NCBI RefSeq assembly: GCF_036173125.1
Contig: NZ_CP108054.1
Span: forward strand, 3,348,001-3,412,000
DNA: 64,000 bases
Direction of reading: 5' to 3'
Origin: Streptomyces sp. NBC_00286
Lineage (GTDB): Bacteria; Actinomycetota; Actinomycetes; Streptomycetales; Streptomycetaceae
In this document: one piece after another, positions 16,152 to 24,126 of the stretch
Numbering within the stretch: position 1 is the stretch's first letter
Layout: every line of letters starts with the position of its first letter
Notes under the pieces: generated by a model
Seen by the model: the letters and a program-made list of their open reading frames with translations, nothing else
Database searches by the model: none
Told to the model about the DNA's origin: nothing
Made by a program: the position numbers and the translations under genes

Positions 16152-17066
16152 TCAGTACTGCGCCTGCAAGTGCCCCCAGAACCCGTCCCGCAAGGCCCGT
16201 CGCAGATCCGCCTGGCCGCGTAGCGAGTACTGCAGCAGGCCCTCCGCCTCAACCAGGAGGTCCTGGTCGACGGGCCCGGGCAGATACGGATGTCCGGGCA
16301 GCAGATCCGCCAGTGCCTCCCGCCCCCGCGCGCCCAGCCACTGCGCGGCGACCTGCGCCCCCACGAACCGCACGTCCTCCCGGGTGGGCCGCGCCCCCGC
16401 CGAGGCTTCGTAGGAGGCGGCGGTCCGGCGGGAGACGTACGGCTTGAAGAATTCCAGGTCGAAGGTCCGCTGGCTGTCGACCTCCCAGAGCAGCGGCTCC
16501 GCCTGGTTGCGTCCCTCGGGTGCCTCGATGCCCCAGAGGTGGACCCGCGCGCCGTACCCCTGCGCCGCCTCGACCGCGGAGACCAGGTCCTCGTCGCCTC
16601 CGATGAGGGCGGCGTCACTGATGGCGCGATGCCTGGCCAGTGACTCCAGGTCGCTGCGGATCAGGGAGTCGACGCCCTTCTGCTGGTTGTTGGCGTTGAG
16701 GTTGCCCAGCCGGACCTTGACGTCGGGCAGCTCGGCGATGGACTGCTGTTCCGCCGTGTGGATGCGGCGACGCGCGCCGTCGTACCAGTAGACGCGCAGC
16801 AGCCTGCTGTCCGCGAAGATCGTGCGCGCCCTGTCGATGAGCGCCTCGATGAGGCCTTCGGCATCCAGATCGAAGGCCCGGCGGTCCTCCGTACCGGCGA
16901 CGAGCCGCCCGGCGGCCGCGTACAGATAACCGGCGTCGACGAAGATCGCATGGGTCGACGGCGTCTTGGCCACCTCGGCGAGCACGCGCTGGAGCAGCTC
17001 GTTCGTGCGGTCCAGGCGCGCACCGAGGGCGGCCAGAGCGTCGGTTCCCGCGAAGTCGTCATTCAT
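16152..17066 (-). CDS. NYN-domain (PIN-like) protein, putative RNase
   Basis: A 304-residue protein with an N-terminal coiled segment (LGARLDRTNELLQRVLAEVAK) and a NYN/PIN-like nuclease domain. Acidic residues expected for metal binding are at IFVDAGYLY (first Asp), KGVDSLIRSDL and ALIGGDEDLVSAVEAAQGYG. This pattern is that of NYN RNases acting in RNA processing; the substrate is unknown. ATG 17066 has GAGG 5 nt upstream. A C-terminal helical region (from about 210) follows, of unknown role. Confidence 0.85.
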   Translation of the reverse strand: MNDDFAGTDALAALGARLDRTNELLQRVLAEVAKTPSTHAIFVDAGYLYAAAGRLVAGTEDRRAFDLDAEGLIEALIDRARTIFADSRLLRVYWYDGARRRIHTAEQQSIAELPDVKVRLGNLNANNQQKGVDSLIRSDLESLARHRAISDAALIGGDEDLVSAVEAAQGYGARVHLWGIEAPEGRNQAEPLLWEVDSQRTFDLEFFKPYVSRRTAASYEASAGARPTREDVRFVGAQVAAQWLGARGREALADLLPGHPYLPGPVDQDLLVEAEGLLQYSLRGQADLRRALRDGFWGHLQAQY

Positions 17067-17276
17067 ATGCGCCTCATTGTCGCAGGACGTCACTGTGTGA
17101 ACACAAGCGGTCCAGTATCACCAAGTAATTAGGCGTGCGAAAAATTTATTTAGCGTAGGGAATGTTTGTCATCAGCATCCCGTTGACTCGTTGTGGAACC
17201 CGTGGCACAGACGCCCCATGTTCCACCTACCAGTAGTTCTCCTTCAGGAGGATGACCAGACGAAGGGAGAAGCCGT

Positions 17277-17429
17277 ATGCGCTTCGAAATCATGCGCCTC
17301 GACGACGTCGACGGCACCGCCGTGGACACGACCGTCGTGGACGCCGCCTCCGTCAACCGGATCGTGCAGCAGGCCGCCGCCATCGGCCAGCGCATTCTGA
17401 TCCGCCCGGCCGAAGCCCCCGCCTCGTAA
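17277..17429 (+). CDS. Conserved small protein (50 residues)
   Basis: Starts MRFEIMRLDDVDGTAVD and ends in a stop at 17427-17429. AAGGGAGA lies 7 nt before the ATG. Codon use is strongly Streptomyces-like, and a strong terminator follows 25 bp after the stop, so this is a real gene. It resembles short conserved Streptomyces proteins of unknown function; no domain is assigned. Confidence 0.72.
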   Translation: MRFEIMRLDDVDGTAVDTTVVDAASVNRIVQQAAAIGQRILIRPAEAPAS

Positions 17430-17454
17430 CGCGCGGACGCCCGACAGCACACTT

Positions 17455-17494
17455 CAGAACCCCCGTACGGCATCGATGCCGTACGGGGGTTCTG
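17455..17494. terminator. 40-bp perfect palindrome between convergent genes
   Basis: Twenty bases on each side are perfectly complementary, centred on ATCGAT. It lies 25 bp after the small gene and 15 bp from the marC stop, so it probably terminates both. Confidence 0.9.
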
Positions 17495-17509
17495 CGTGTT
17501 CGGCTCTGT

Positions 17510-18115
17510 TCAGCTGGACTTGATCACCTGAGTGACCCCGTTGATGATCTGCTGCACGGCGATCGCGGAGAGCATCATGCCCGCGAGCCGGGTCACCAGG
17601 ACGACGCCGCCGTCCTTGATGACGCGGATGATCAGCAGCGAGTAGCGCATCACCAGCCACAGCACGACATGGATGGCGAGGATCGCCGTCCACACCGCCG
17701 TCTGCGCCGCGACGCCGTCGGCCTTCTGCACCGCGAGGATGACGGACACGATCGCGCCCGGTCCCGCGAGCAGCGGTATGCCCAGGGGTACGAGGGCGGC
17801 GTTGACGTCCTTGGTCTGCTTGGGCTCGTCCGTCTTGCCGGTGAGCAGATCGAGGGCGATCAGCAGGAGCAGCAGACCGCCCGCGATCATCAGCGCGGGC
17901 ACGGACACATGGAGGTAGTTCAGGATCTGGTGCCCGAGCAGCCCGAACACGGTGATCACACCGCCGGCCACGCAGACGGCCTGGAACGCCATCCGCTTCT
18001 GCACCCGCGCCGGCCGTCCGGACGTCAGCGCGAGAAAGATCGGGGTGATCCCAGGGGGATCCATGATGACGAAGAGCGTGAGGAAGAGTGAGCCGAAGAC
18101 GGCGAGGTCGAACAC
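17510..18115 (-). CDS. MarC family membrane protein
   Basis: A 201-residue integral membrane protein with about six helices. MarC-type features are FVIMDPPGITPIFLALT near the start and IPLLAGPGAIVSVILA in the middle. The family (UPF0056) has no settled function; the old link with multiple antibiotic resistance is not supported. GTG start at 18115. It follows the PHP gene by 63 bp on the same strand. Confidence 0.92.
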   Translation of the reverse strand: MFDLAVFGSLFLTLFVIMDPPGITPIFLALTSGRPARVQKRMAFQAVCVAGGVITVFGLLGHQILNYLHVSVPALMIAGGLLLLLIALDLLTGKTDEPKQTKDVNAALVPLGIPLLAGPGAIVSVILAVQKADGVAAQTAVWTAILAIHVVLWLVMRYSLLIIRVIKDGGVVLVTRLAGMMLSAIAVQQIINGVTQVIKSS

Positions 18116-18178
18116 GGGGAACCTTGGTGTGGGAAGGGGTGCGACAGGCAGGGGCAGAGCCCCCGGGACAGGAGAGGG

Positions 18179-19045
18179 TCAGACTCCCGCGGCCCCGCCC
18201 GCACCCGGCACCGGGAACGCCCCGGTGGCCCGCCGCGTGATCTCCCCGTAGATCTCGGGGTCCGTGGTGAACTCCCCGAGTACACACGTCTTGCGGCTGC
18301 CGTGATAGTCGCTGGAGCCCGTCGTCAGCAGCCCCAAGTCGGCCGCCAGGCCGCGGAGTCGGGACCGGGTCGCCGGGTCGTGGTCCATGTGGTCGACCTC
18401 GATGCCGTCGAGTCCGGCCGCCGTGAGCTCGGCGATCGCGGATTCCGGCACGGTCTGGCCCCGCTTCGAAGCGGCGGGATGCGCGAAGACGGTCACGCCG
18501 CCCGCCGCCTTGACCAGCCGGATCGCCTCGAAGGGGTCCGTCTCGTGCTTCTCGACGTAGGCCCGGCCGCCGTCGGCGAGCCAGTCGGGTGTGAAGGCGT
18601 CGGAGACGCTGGGCACGACGCCCAGCTCGACCAGCGCGGTCGCGATGTGCGGCCGCCCCACGGACCCGTCGCCCGCGATCCGCGCCACCTGCTCCCAGGT
18701 CACCGGCACGCCCAGCTCCTGGAGCTTACGGATCATGCCGTGGGCCCGCGGCACCCGGTCGTCGCGTACGAGCTCACGCTCACGCAGCAGATCGGGCTCC
18801 TCGGGATCGAAGAGGTACGCCAGCATGTGCAGGCTCACGCCGTCGAGGCGGCAGGAGAGTTCGGCTCCGGTGACGAGGGTGAGGCCTTCCGGGACCGCTG
18901 CGATGGCCTCCGCGTGTCCGCGGGTGGTGTCGTGGTCGGTCAGCGCGACGACGTCCAGACCGGCCGCGGCGGCATTGCGCACCAGCTCGGCGGGCGTGTC
19001 CGTACCGTCGGAAGCGGTGGAGTGGGTGTGCAGATCGATGCGCAC
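18179..19045 (-). CDS. PHP-domain metal-dependent phosphoesterase
   Basis: A 288-residue PHP-domain enzyme. Metal ligands visible are DLHTHS (residues 4-9), ALTDHDT near 36, GAELSC, HPAAS and SSDYHG near the C-terminus. These fit the family hydrolysing phosphoesters such as nucleoside 3',5'-bisphosphates. GTG 19045 has GGAG 9 nt upstream; upstream codons in the same frame belong to the leader. Alone of its kind here; it precedes marC on the same strand. Confidence 0.92.
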   Translation of the reverse strand: MRIDLHTHSTASDGTDTPAELVRNAAAAGLDVVALTDHDTTRGHAEAIAAVPEGLTLVTGAELSCRLDGVSLHMLAYLFDPEEPDLLRERELVRDDRVPRAHGMIRKLQELGVPVTWEQVARIAGDGSVGRPHIATALVELGVVPSVSDAFTPDWLADGGRAYVEKHETDPFEAIRLVKAAGGVTVFAHPAASKRGQTVPESAIAELTAAGLDGIEVDHMDHDPATRSRLRGLAADLGLLTTGSSDYHGSRKTCVLGEFTTDPEIYGEITRRATGAFPVPGAGGAAGV

Positions 19046-19125
19046 GTACGAGGACTCCAGGCTCTGACCGGGCGGAAGGGACACTCCAGGGTAACGGGGG
19101 CCGCACCCGTCCCGGCCCGAGTCCT

Positions 19126-19364
19126 CTAGGTCCTGGCTCCCCGATCTTCGCGGATCAGCGCGCGGCGTCTGGTGCTGGGGGCACCTCCCACGCCCTTCAG
19201 GCAGTGGGGGAGCATCGGCGTGCGGCCGCATCGCCCTCGTACTGGACGTACTTGGGTGATGCGGCCGTGCGGCGGTGGGGGCACCGCCCGCGCGAGCGAA
19301 GCCGAGCGTGGGGGAGCCGTGCCAGGCGTCGTGCGCCCGCGAAGATCGGGGAGACAGGGCCTAG
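19126..19364. repeat. 239-bp near-palindromic intergenic element
   Basis: The two halves are complementary almost throughout. Outer arms pair CTAGG...CTCCCCGATCTTCGCGG (19126-19153) with the reverse at 19338-19364; inner arms pair GTGCGGCCGCATC near 19219 with GATGCGGCCGTGC near 19258, around a loop at CGTACTGGACGTAC (19238-19251). The ends are CTAGG/CCTAG. It ends one base before the stop codon of the zinc-ribbon gene. Internal GGGGGCACC...GGTGCCCCC blocks are like REP units. It may be a MITE-like insertion or a very large terminator. Confidence 0.8.
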
Positions 19365-20006
19365 CTAGGGCTCCAGGATGCGCGGCGACAGCGCCCCGCA
19401 CGGCAGCAGGTCCACCTCCGCGCCCGCGTCCCGCAGGTCGGTCAGTACGAGCTCGTCGTACATCAGCAGGCCCGACTGCTCGGGCCAGACGACCGCCCAC
19501 AGCCACAGTCCGCGGGCCTCTCCGGCGAAGACGGCGCGGTCGTCGGGGGTGCCGGAGACCAGCCAGAGGGGGGTCGGGCGGCCCGCCGCGAGGACCTTCG
19601 CCTGGGCCGGCTTCTCGACGTTCATGTACGGGCCGGGGTCCGGGCCGTCGATTCCCGCGTAGCGCGCGCCGAGGCCCACGCCGAGCTCCTCGGCAACGAG
19701 CACCAGCTCTCCTACGCCGCCGAGCGGGCCCGGGCCCGAGCAGGCCACGGCGGTGGCACGGCCGCCGCTGCGGTCGTCGCCCGCGAAAGCCGCACCCGTG
19801 AAGAGCCAGCCGACGGGCAGGGGCCATGGCATCCACACCGGTACGCGCGCACGGTGCACCACGACGCTGAGGGCCTCGACGCTGGGCGGGATCACGGGCT
19901 GCAGTGGGTGCACGGGTCCGTGCACATCACACTGCCAGGAGTCGGCAAAGAGTCCGGGAGCCCTGACCCGGCCACCACACTTCGGGCAACTGGGTTCGCC
20001 CCTCAT
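19365..20006 (-). CDS. Conserved zinc-ribbon protein (DUF6758-like)
   Basis: A 213-residue protein starting MRGEPSCPKCGGRVRAPG. The CPKC and CDVHG motifs form a likely zinc ribbon in the first 35 residues. The rest is a conserved Streptomyces domain with VWMPWPLPVGWLFTG and SGLLMYDELVLTDL. It resembles the family labelled DUF6758, whose function is unknown. ATG 20006 is chosen because the zinc motif starts right after it. The next gene on the strand is separated by the 239-bp palindrome. Confidence 0.75.
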   Translation of the reverse strand: MRGEPSCPKCGGRVRAPGLFADSWQCDVHGPVHPLQPVIPPSVEALSVVVHRARVPVWMPWPLPVGWLFTGAAFAGDDRSGGRATAVACSGPGPLGGVGELVLVAEELGVGLGARYAGIDGPDPGPYMNVEKPAQAKVLAAGRPTPLWLVSGTPDDRAVFAGEARGLWLWAVVWPEQSGLLMYDELVLTDLRDAGAEVDLLPCGALSPRILEP

Positions 20007-20130
20007 AGGCCCCAACGGTCCTCCCCGGCTGTCGCCGCGTCAAGGACGATCACCCGTCCGGCGAGCCCCGTCGCCGCCGATTGAACGAGTGTGACATTCC
20101 CAACTGGACGATTCCAGCGGAAGGTTGGGT

Positions 20131-20727
20131 TCAGTCGAGAGACACAGACTTGCGTGACGGATCGCGCAGGTCGGTTCCGCCCGTGAGCCAGCGTTCCTGG
20201 AGGGCCGCCGCGCCGTGCACCCGCTTCCACGCCGCCTCGTTCGGCGTCATCGGAAGCAGCGGCAGGAAACGTACGGGATCGAGGGGCTCGTCCAGCTCCA
20301 GGTCCTCGACGAGGCCGCCCGGCTCGGCGACCAGTACGGAGGTGAACGGGGCGCCCGGCCACAGGGGTTCACCGACGTCGAGCGAGGCTCCGGGGGCCAC
20401 GACCAGGCCCTCCACCTGCGGAGACGCGGCCAGTACGGCAAGCGGGCGGAGCACCTTGTCGGTGTCGGCGACGCCGGCGCGTACGGAGAGGACGAGTTCG
20501 GCGCGCGGGCCCTTGACCGGGTCGGCGAGGGCTGCCGTGGGGTCCGTCATCGGCTGGGCGGACATGCCGAGCGTGGCGTAGCGCACGATCTCTTCCCCGG
20601 CGGCTCCGCCGCTGAAGCGGAGCACCTCGATGCGGTCCGTGCCGAGGAAGGTGACCGCTGCGCGCGCGTCCGGTTCGCCCAGTGCGGTACGCAACCGGGC
20701 CTCCACCAAAGGAAGAACATCAGCCAT
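20131..20727 (-). CDS. Suppressor of fused (SUFU) domain protein
   Basis: A 198-residue soluble protein starting MADVLPLVEARL, with IEVLRFSGG, YATLGMSAQPM, RAELVLSVRAG and FLPLLPMTPNEAAW, which are SUFU-like domain features in bacteria, where the family is linked to immunity or housekeeping functions that are not resolved. ATG 20727 is preceded by TATGCT at 6 nt and no ribosome site, so it is probably leaderless. The longer frame to 20880 is rejected. Divergent from corA. Confidence 0.85.
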   Translation of the reverse strand: MADVLPLVEARLRTALGEPDARAAVTFLGTDRIEVLRFSGGAAGEEIVRYATLGMSAQPMTDPTAALADPVKGPRAELVLSVRAGVADTDKVLRPLAVLAASPQVEGLVVAPGASLDVGEPLWPGAPFTSVLVAEPGGLVEDLELDEPLDPVRFLPLLPMTPNEAAWKRVHGAAALQERWLTGGTDLRDPSRKSVSLD

Positions 20728-20733
20728 ACGGTG

Positions 20734-20739
20734 AGCATA
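20734..20739 (-). promoter_or_regulatory. -10 box, leaderless promoter of the SUFU-domain gene
   Basis: TATGCT on the minus strand, 6 nt before ATG 20727. Confidence 0.5.
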
Positions 20740-20801
20740 GGCTGCGCCTTTTTGGGGACTTCTGCCCTGGTTTCCGGGAGCGACAAAGGCGAAGCGGCGG
20801 C

Positions 20802-21254
20802 TTGACAGGCCGGTGGGCTGATAGTCTTGGCCGCTGGTCGGGGCAGCACGCAGAAGCGTCGCTCTCGAGTCTCGACGCACGGAAACTCCCCCACGGGGGA
20901 TGGATCTCCCCTACGGGGGACCGGCCGGAGGAGGTGGGGCTCCATGGATCGAAGTCGACCGTGTAGTACTACCCGCTCTTCCGGCTGCTGAGTTCTCATA
21001 ATCCGAGCTCTATTGGCTGCCGCCTCCCGTACTCGCGTCATGCGTGTCGGTGCACGACGGAAGAGCACTTCGTTTTTGTCTGATCTGTCTGATCTGTATC
21101 AGTAGCGAAGCTGCCACCGCGACGGTGCGGTGCTCCCCGCTTTGCGGACGTGCCAAACATCCCGGCTTTCAAAGGCCGGAGACCCCAGTCAGGACGTCCC
21201 CATTCCGGGCAGTTCCAACCGTTGCCGGGCGGCTTCTACGCGAAGGAGCCTGCC
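20802..21254 (+). promoter_or_regulatory. Long untranslated corA leader with possible Mg-responsive structure
   Basis: About 450 nt of non-coding DNA before corA. A consensus-like TTGACA is at 20802-20807, with TAGTCT 14 nt later, a short spacing. Downstream are two hairpin-forming ACTCCCCCACGGGGGA / TCTCCCCTACGGGGGA motifs (20883-20917) and GGAGGTGGGGCTCC (20931-20944), which resembles the GGTGAGGCTCC start of M-box magnesium riboswitches. The rest of the M-box consensus could not be matched by eye, so the riboswitch call is tentative. Confidence 0.3.
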
Positions 21255-22364
21255 ATGTCGATGATCCGAGACCTGCGCGCCGCGGTCCGCCCCTCGCTGC
21301 GCAAGGACGGCGGCCCGTACGACAGCACTCGCGAGGCCGGGACGAACTCGGCTGTCGTGGACTGCGCCATCTACCGCGACGGCGCCCGCGTCCCCTTCCC
21401 CGTCACCCTCACGCCGCACGAGGCGATGCTCCAGGTGCGCCGTGACGGCGGCTTCGCCTGGATCGGTCTTCACGAGCCCACGGAGGACGAATTCGCCGTC
21501 ATCGCCAGCGAGTTCGGGCTGCACCCGCTCGCCGTCGAGGACGCGGTGCACGCCCACCAGCGGCCCAAGCTGGAGCGCTACGACGAGACGCTGTTCACCG
21601 TCTTCAAGACCATCCACTACGTCGAGCACGACGAACTCACCGACACCAGCGAGATCGTGGAGACCGGCGAGGTGATGTGTTTCACCGGCCGGGACTTCTT
21701 CATCACGGTGCGGCACGGCGGGCAGGGCTCGCTGCGGGCACTGCGGCACCGGCTGCAGGACGACCCCGAGCTGCTCGCCAAGGGGCCGTCGGCCGTGCTG
21801 CACGCGATCGCCGACCATGTCGTCGACGGGTACATCGCGGTCGCGGACGCCGTGCAGGACGACATCGACGAGGTCGAGACGGCGGTGTTCTCGCCGGGGC
21901 GCAAGGGCGGGACCGCGCGCGGTGTCGACTCGGCGCGGATCTACCAGCTCAAGCGTGAGGTACTGGAGTTCAAGCGGGCGGTGTCCCCGCTGATGCGGCC
22001 CATGCAGCTGCTGAGCGAGCGGCCGATGCGGCTGGTGGACCCCGACATCCAGAAGTACTTCCGTGATGTCGCCGATCACCTCGCCCGGGTCCAGGAGCAG
22101 GTCGTCGGGTTCGACGAGTTGCTCAACTCGATCCTCCAGGCCAATCTCGCGCAGGCCTCGGTCGCGCAGAACGAGGACATGCGCAAGATCACGTCGTGGG
22201 CGGCGATCATCGCCGTACCGACGATGGTGTGTGGCGTCTACGGCATGAACTTCGACTACATGCCGGAGCTGCGCTGGAAGTTCGGGTACCCGCTGGTGCT
22301 GGGCATCACGGTGGGGATCTGTTTCACGATCCACCGCACGCTGAAGCGCAACGGGTGGCTGTGA
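21255..22364 (+). CDS. corA: CorA-type magnesium/divalent cation transporter
   Basis: A 370-residue homopentameric membrane channel family member. A large cytosolic N-terminal domain (1-300) is followed by two C-terminal helices with the selectivity motif GMN (VYGMNFDYMPEL) between them and a basic end (TLKRNGWL). Length is normal for CorA. ATG 21255 has GAAGGAG 7 nt upstream, so the longer frame from 21150 is rejected. The MgtE-N/CBS gene 1.8 kb downstream suggests a local magnesium theme. A long structured leader precedes it. Confidence 0.95.
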   Translation: MSMIRDLRAAVRPSLRKDGGPYDSTREAGTNSAVVDCAIYRDGARVPFPVTLTPHEAMLQVRRDGGFAWIGLHEPTEDEFAVIASEFGLHPLAVEDAVHAHQRPKLERYDETLFTVFKTIHYVEHDELTDTSEIVETGEVMCFTGRDFFITVRHGGQGSLRALRHRLQDDPELLAKGPSAVLHAIADHVVDGYIAVADAVQDDIDEVETAVFSPGRKGGTARGVDSARIYQLKREVLEFKRAVSPLMRPMQLLSERPMRLVDPDIQKYFRDVADHLARVQEQVVGFDELLNSILQANLAQASVAQNEDMRKITSWAAIIAVPTMVCGVYGMNFDYMPELRWKFGYPLVLGITVGICFTIHRTLKRNGWL

Positions 22365-22413
22365 GCGGGCCCGGACTGCGGTGAGCGGTCCGGACTGGTG
22401 TGAGTGGGCTGGA

Positions 22414-22419
22414 TACCCT
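22414..22419 (+). promoter_or_regulatory. -10 box, leaderless promoter
   Basis: TACCCT, 7 nt before ATG 22427; no ribosome site. Confidence 0.45.
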
Positions 22420-22426
22420 TGCTGCC

Positions 22427-22945
22427 ATGACGGATGAGCTGCTCGGCCAGGCCCTCGTCGAGGAGGCCTCCAAGAAGTCCGCGCTCGTGTGGGTGCGGGG
22501 TGATGGGGCACCGGTGCCGGAACGGGCGCTGTGGCATGTGTGGTTCGACGGGGCGGTGTGCCTGGTCGGCGACGGGGGCGGGGAGCAGCCGCTGCCGGGG
22601 CTCGTCGATGGGGGCGAGGCGGTGGTGACCGTGCGCAGCAAGGACAAGGGCGGGCGGTTGGTTTCGTGGGTGGCGAGGGTCGTGGAGCTCGCTCCCGGGT
22701 CGCCTGAGTGGGACGCCGTGGTCGGCGAGCTCAAGGGCAAGCGGTTGAATGCGCCGGATGGTGAGGCCATGACTGAGCGGTGGGCTCGGGAGTGCCGGGT
22801 GCTCCGCTTGGAGCCGACGGGGGGTACGGCGCCGTTGCCGGACGGGTCGCTTGCGGCTGTGCCGGCGCCTTCGCCGGCGACTACGCGGCAGCCGATCCCT
22901 GCGGGGCTGCAACGGTTGCTGTTCCGTGGGCGCAAGCGCCGTTAG
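22427..22945 (+). CDS. Hypothetical protein, PNPOx-like split-barrel fold likely
   Basis: A 172-residue soluble protein. ALVWVRGDGAPVPERALWHVWFDG and EAVVTVRSKDKGGRLVSWVARVVEL look like strands of the pyridoxamine 5'-phosphate oxidase-like split barrel; a flavin or F420 cofactor cannot be assigned. The C-terminal 45 residues are Pro/Ala/Arg-rich. It starts at ATG 22427 with a -10 box at 7 nt. It lies after corA on the same strand but likely has its own promoter. Confidence 0.65.
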   Translation: MTDELLGQALVEEASKKSALVWVRGDGAPVPERALWHVWFDGAVCLVGDGGGEQPLPGLVDGGEAVVTVRSKDKGGRLVSWVARVVELAPGSPEWDAVVGELKGKRLNAPDGEAMTERWARECRVLRLEPTGGTAPLPDGSLAAVPAPSPATTRQPIPAGLQRLLFRGRKRR

Positions 22946-22984
22946 CTGCGTCGGCAGACCGGTTCCAAGCTGCGGGTGCGTCGT

Positions 22985-23152
22985 GGCGATCGCGCAGTTC
23001 CCCGCGCCCCTAACGGGGCGCTGGTCGCTCCCGCGCGGCGGAGCCGCACATTGATACAGCCCCGCGCCCCTGAGGCGGCGGGGCGTGTGTGCACGCTGCG
23101 GGCGGATTGTGGTTGCGCGCGCAGTTCCCCGCGCCCCTTCGGGGCCCTGCCC
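22985..23152. repeat. REP-like GC-rich repeats
   Basis: Two copies of GCGCAGTTCCCCGCGCCCC followed by a self-complementary GGGGCGC or GGGGCCC arm (near 22995-23021 and 23119-23150), with a degenerate GCCCCGCGCCCCTGAGGCGGCGGGGCG copy near 23053-23079 between them. The same unit recurs inverted near 37576. They fill the gap between convergent genes. Confidence 0.7.
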
Positions 23153-23938
23153 CTACGACTCCGGTAGCTGTTGCCCGTAATCCACCATCTCGTTCTTCTC
23201 CGGTTCCTCCAGGGGGAAGTCCTTGCCCCAGTCCGTCAGGCGGATCGTTCCCGCGTTGCCTGCTCGGGCCAGGAGTAGGGGGTAGGGCTTGCCCTCAAGG
23301 GAGACGTCCAGGGTGCCGCCTGAGCCCTTGTCTCCGGTGATGCGGATGGTGCGGATGCCGAAGCGTTCGTGGTGGCCGTCCGTGGCCAGGGTGCCGTGGA
23401 GGGTGAGGAGGCCGTCGAGGAGGACGTCCTTGTCGGTGAAGCCGGTGAAGCGCTGGTAGGCGGGGTCGCCCTGCGGGACCTTCACGTACTTGCCGTCGAG
23501 CTTTTCGGCGGCCTCCGCGTCCGCGTCGCTGTCCTTGCCTCCGCTGCCCTCAGCGCCCTCACCGCCCTTGTCCTCCTCGTCCGCCCAGAAGTCCGTGTCA
23601 GCCTTCAGGAACAGGTGCTCGCCGACGCGCAGCAGCCGGAAGGTCGTGTCCTGGGTGGTGACGGAACCGGTGCCGCCGTCGGCCTTGAGGCGCATGTCGA
23701 GCTTGTACGTACGGCCGTTGCTGACGACCGAGCCGGAGAGGTGGACGGCGTTCGCGCCCCGGGCCGCCTTGTTCGTCCTGGCCTGGATCTCGTCGGCGGG
23801 GAGCTTGCCGACCCCGTTGGTGCCCGCGTTCGGGTCCTCGGCGCCGCACCCCGTCAGTCCTGTCCCCGTCACGACCAGTGCGCACATGGCGCTGATGAGT
23901 GCGGCCCGGTGGCTACGGCCCTGGGGAAATACGGTCAC
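23153..23938 (-). CDS. Secreted lipoprotein, LppX/LprG-like
   Basis: A 261-residue lipoprotein. The signal region has Arg/His, then a hydrophobic core and the lipobox LTGC with the lipidated Cys at about residue 31. The mature part has KLDMRLKADGGTGSV, GEHLFLKADTDFW, YVKVPQGDPAYQ and a terminal FPLEEPEKNEMVDYG, reminiscent of the LppX/LprAFG fold that binds lipids. An acidic Gly-rich insert (DKGGEGAEGSGGKDSDADAE) is unusual. GTG 23938 is preferred over GTG 23950 because AGAGGT spacing fits only the former. Function is inferred from the fold. Confidence 0.75.
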   Translation of the reverse strand: MTVFPQGRSHRAALISAMCALVVTGTGLTGCGAEDPNAGTNGVGKLPADEIQARTNKAARGANAVHLSGSVVSNGRTYKLDMRLKADGGTGSVTTQDTTFRLLRVGEHLFLKADTDFWADEEDKGGEGAEGSGGKDSDADAEAAEKLDGKYVKVPQGDPAYQRFTGFTDKDVLLDGLLTLHGTLATDGHHERFGIRTIRITGDKGSGGTLDVSLEGKPYPLLLARAGNAGTIRLTDWGKDFPLEEPEKNEMVDYGQQLPES

Positions 23939-24126
23939 GGGTGGGGGCACCTCTCGTTCGGGAGTCCTGGGCGGCGTACGGCAGCGTACCTGTGCCGTCC
24001 ACGCACTCCGGAGGCAGTCCGTACAGGTCCGCCGCCGGGGCGGGTCCAGTCGGTACGGGCTAGCCTGAAGCCCGCAAATACGGATATATCGATAAGAGAT
24101 CGGTGAGCAGGGAGGAGGTGTGCGGC

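Noticed and set aside
19126..19836. 236-codon minus-strand frame through the palindrome
   Set aside because: Arg/Gly-rich shadow; it overlaps the real zinc-ribbon gene in another frame and crosses the hairpin.
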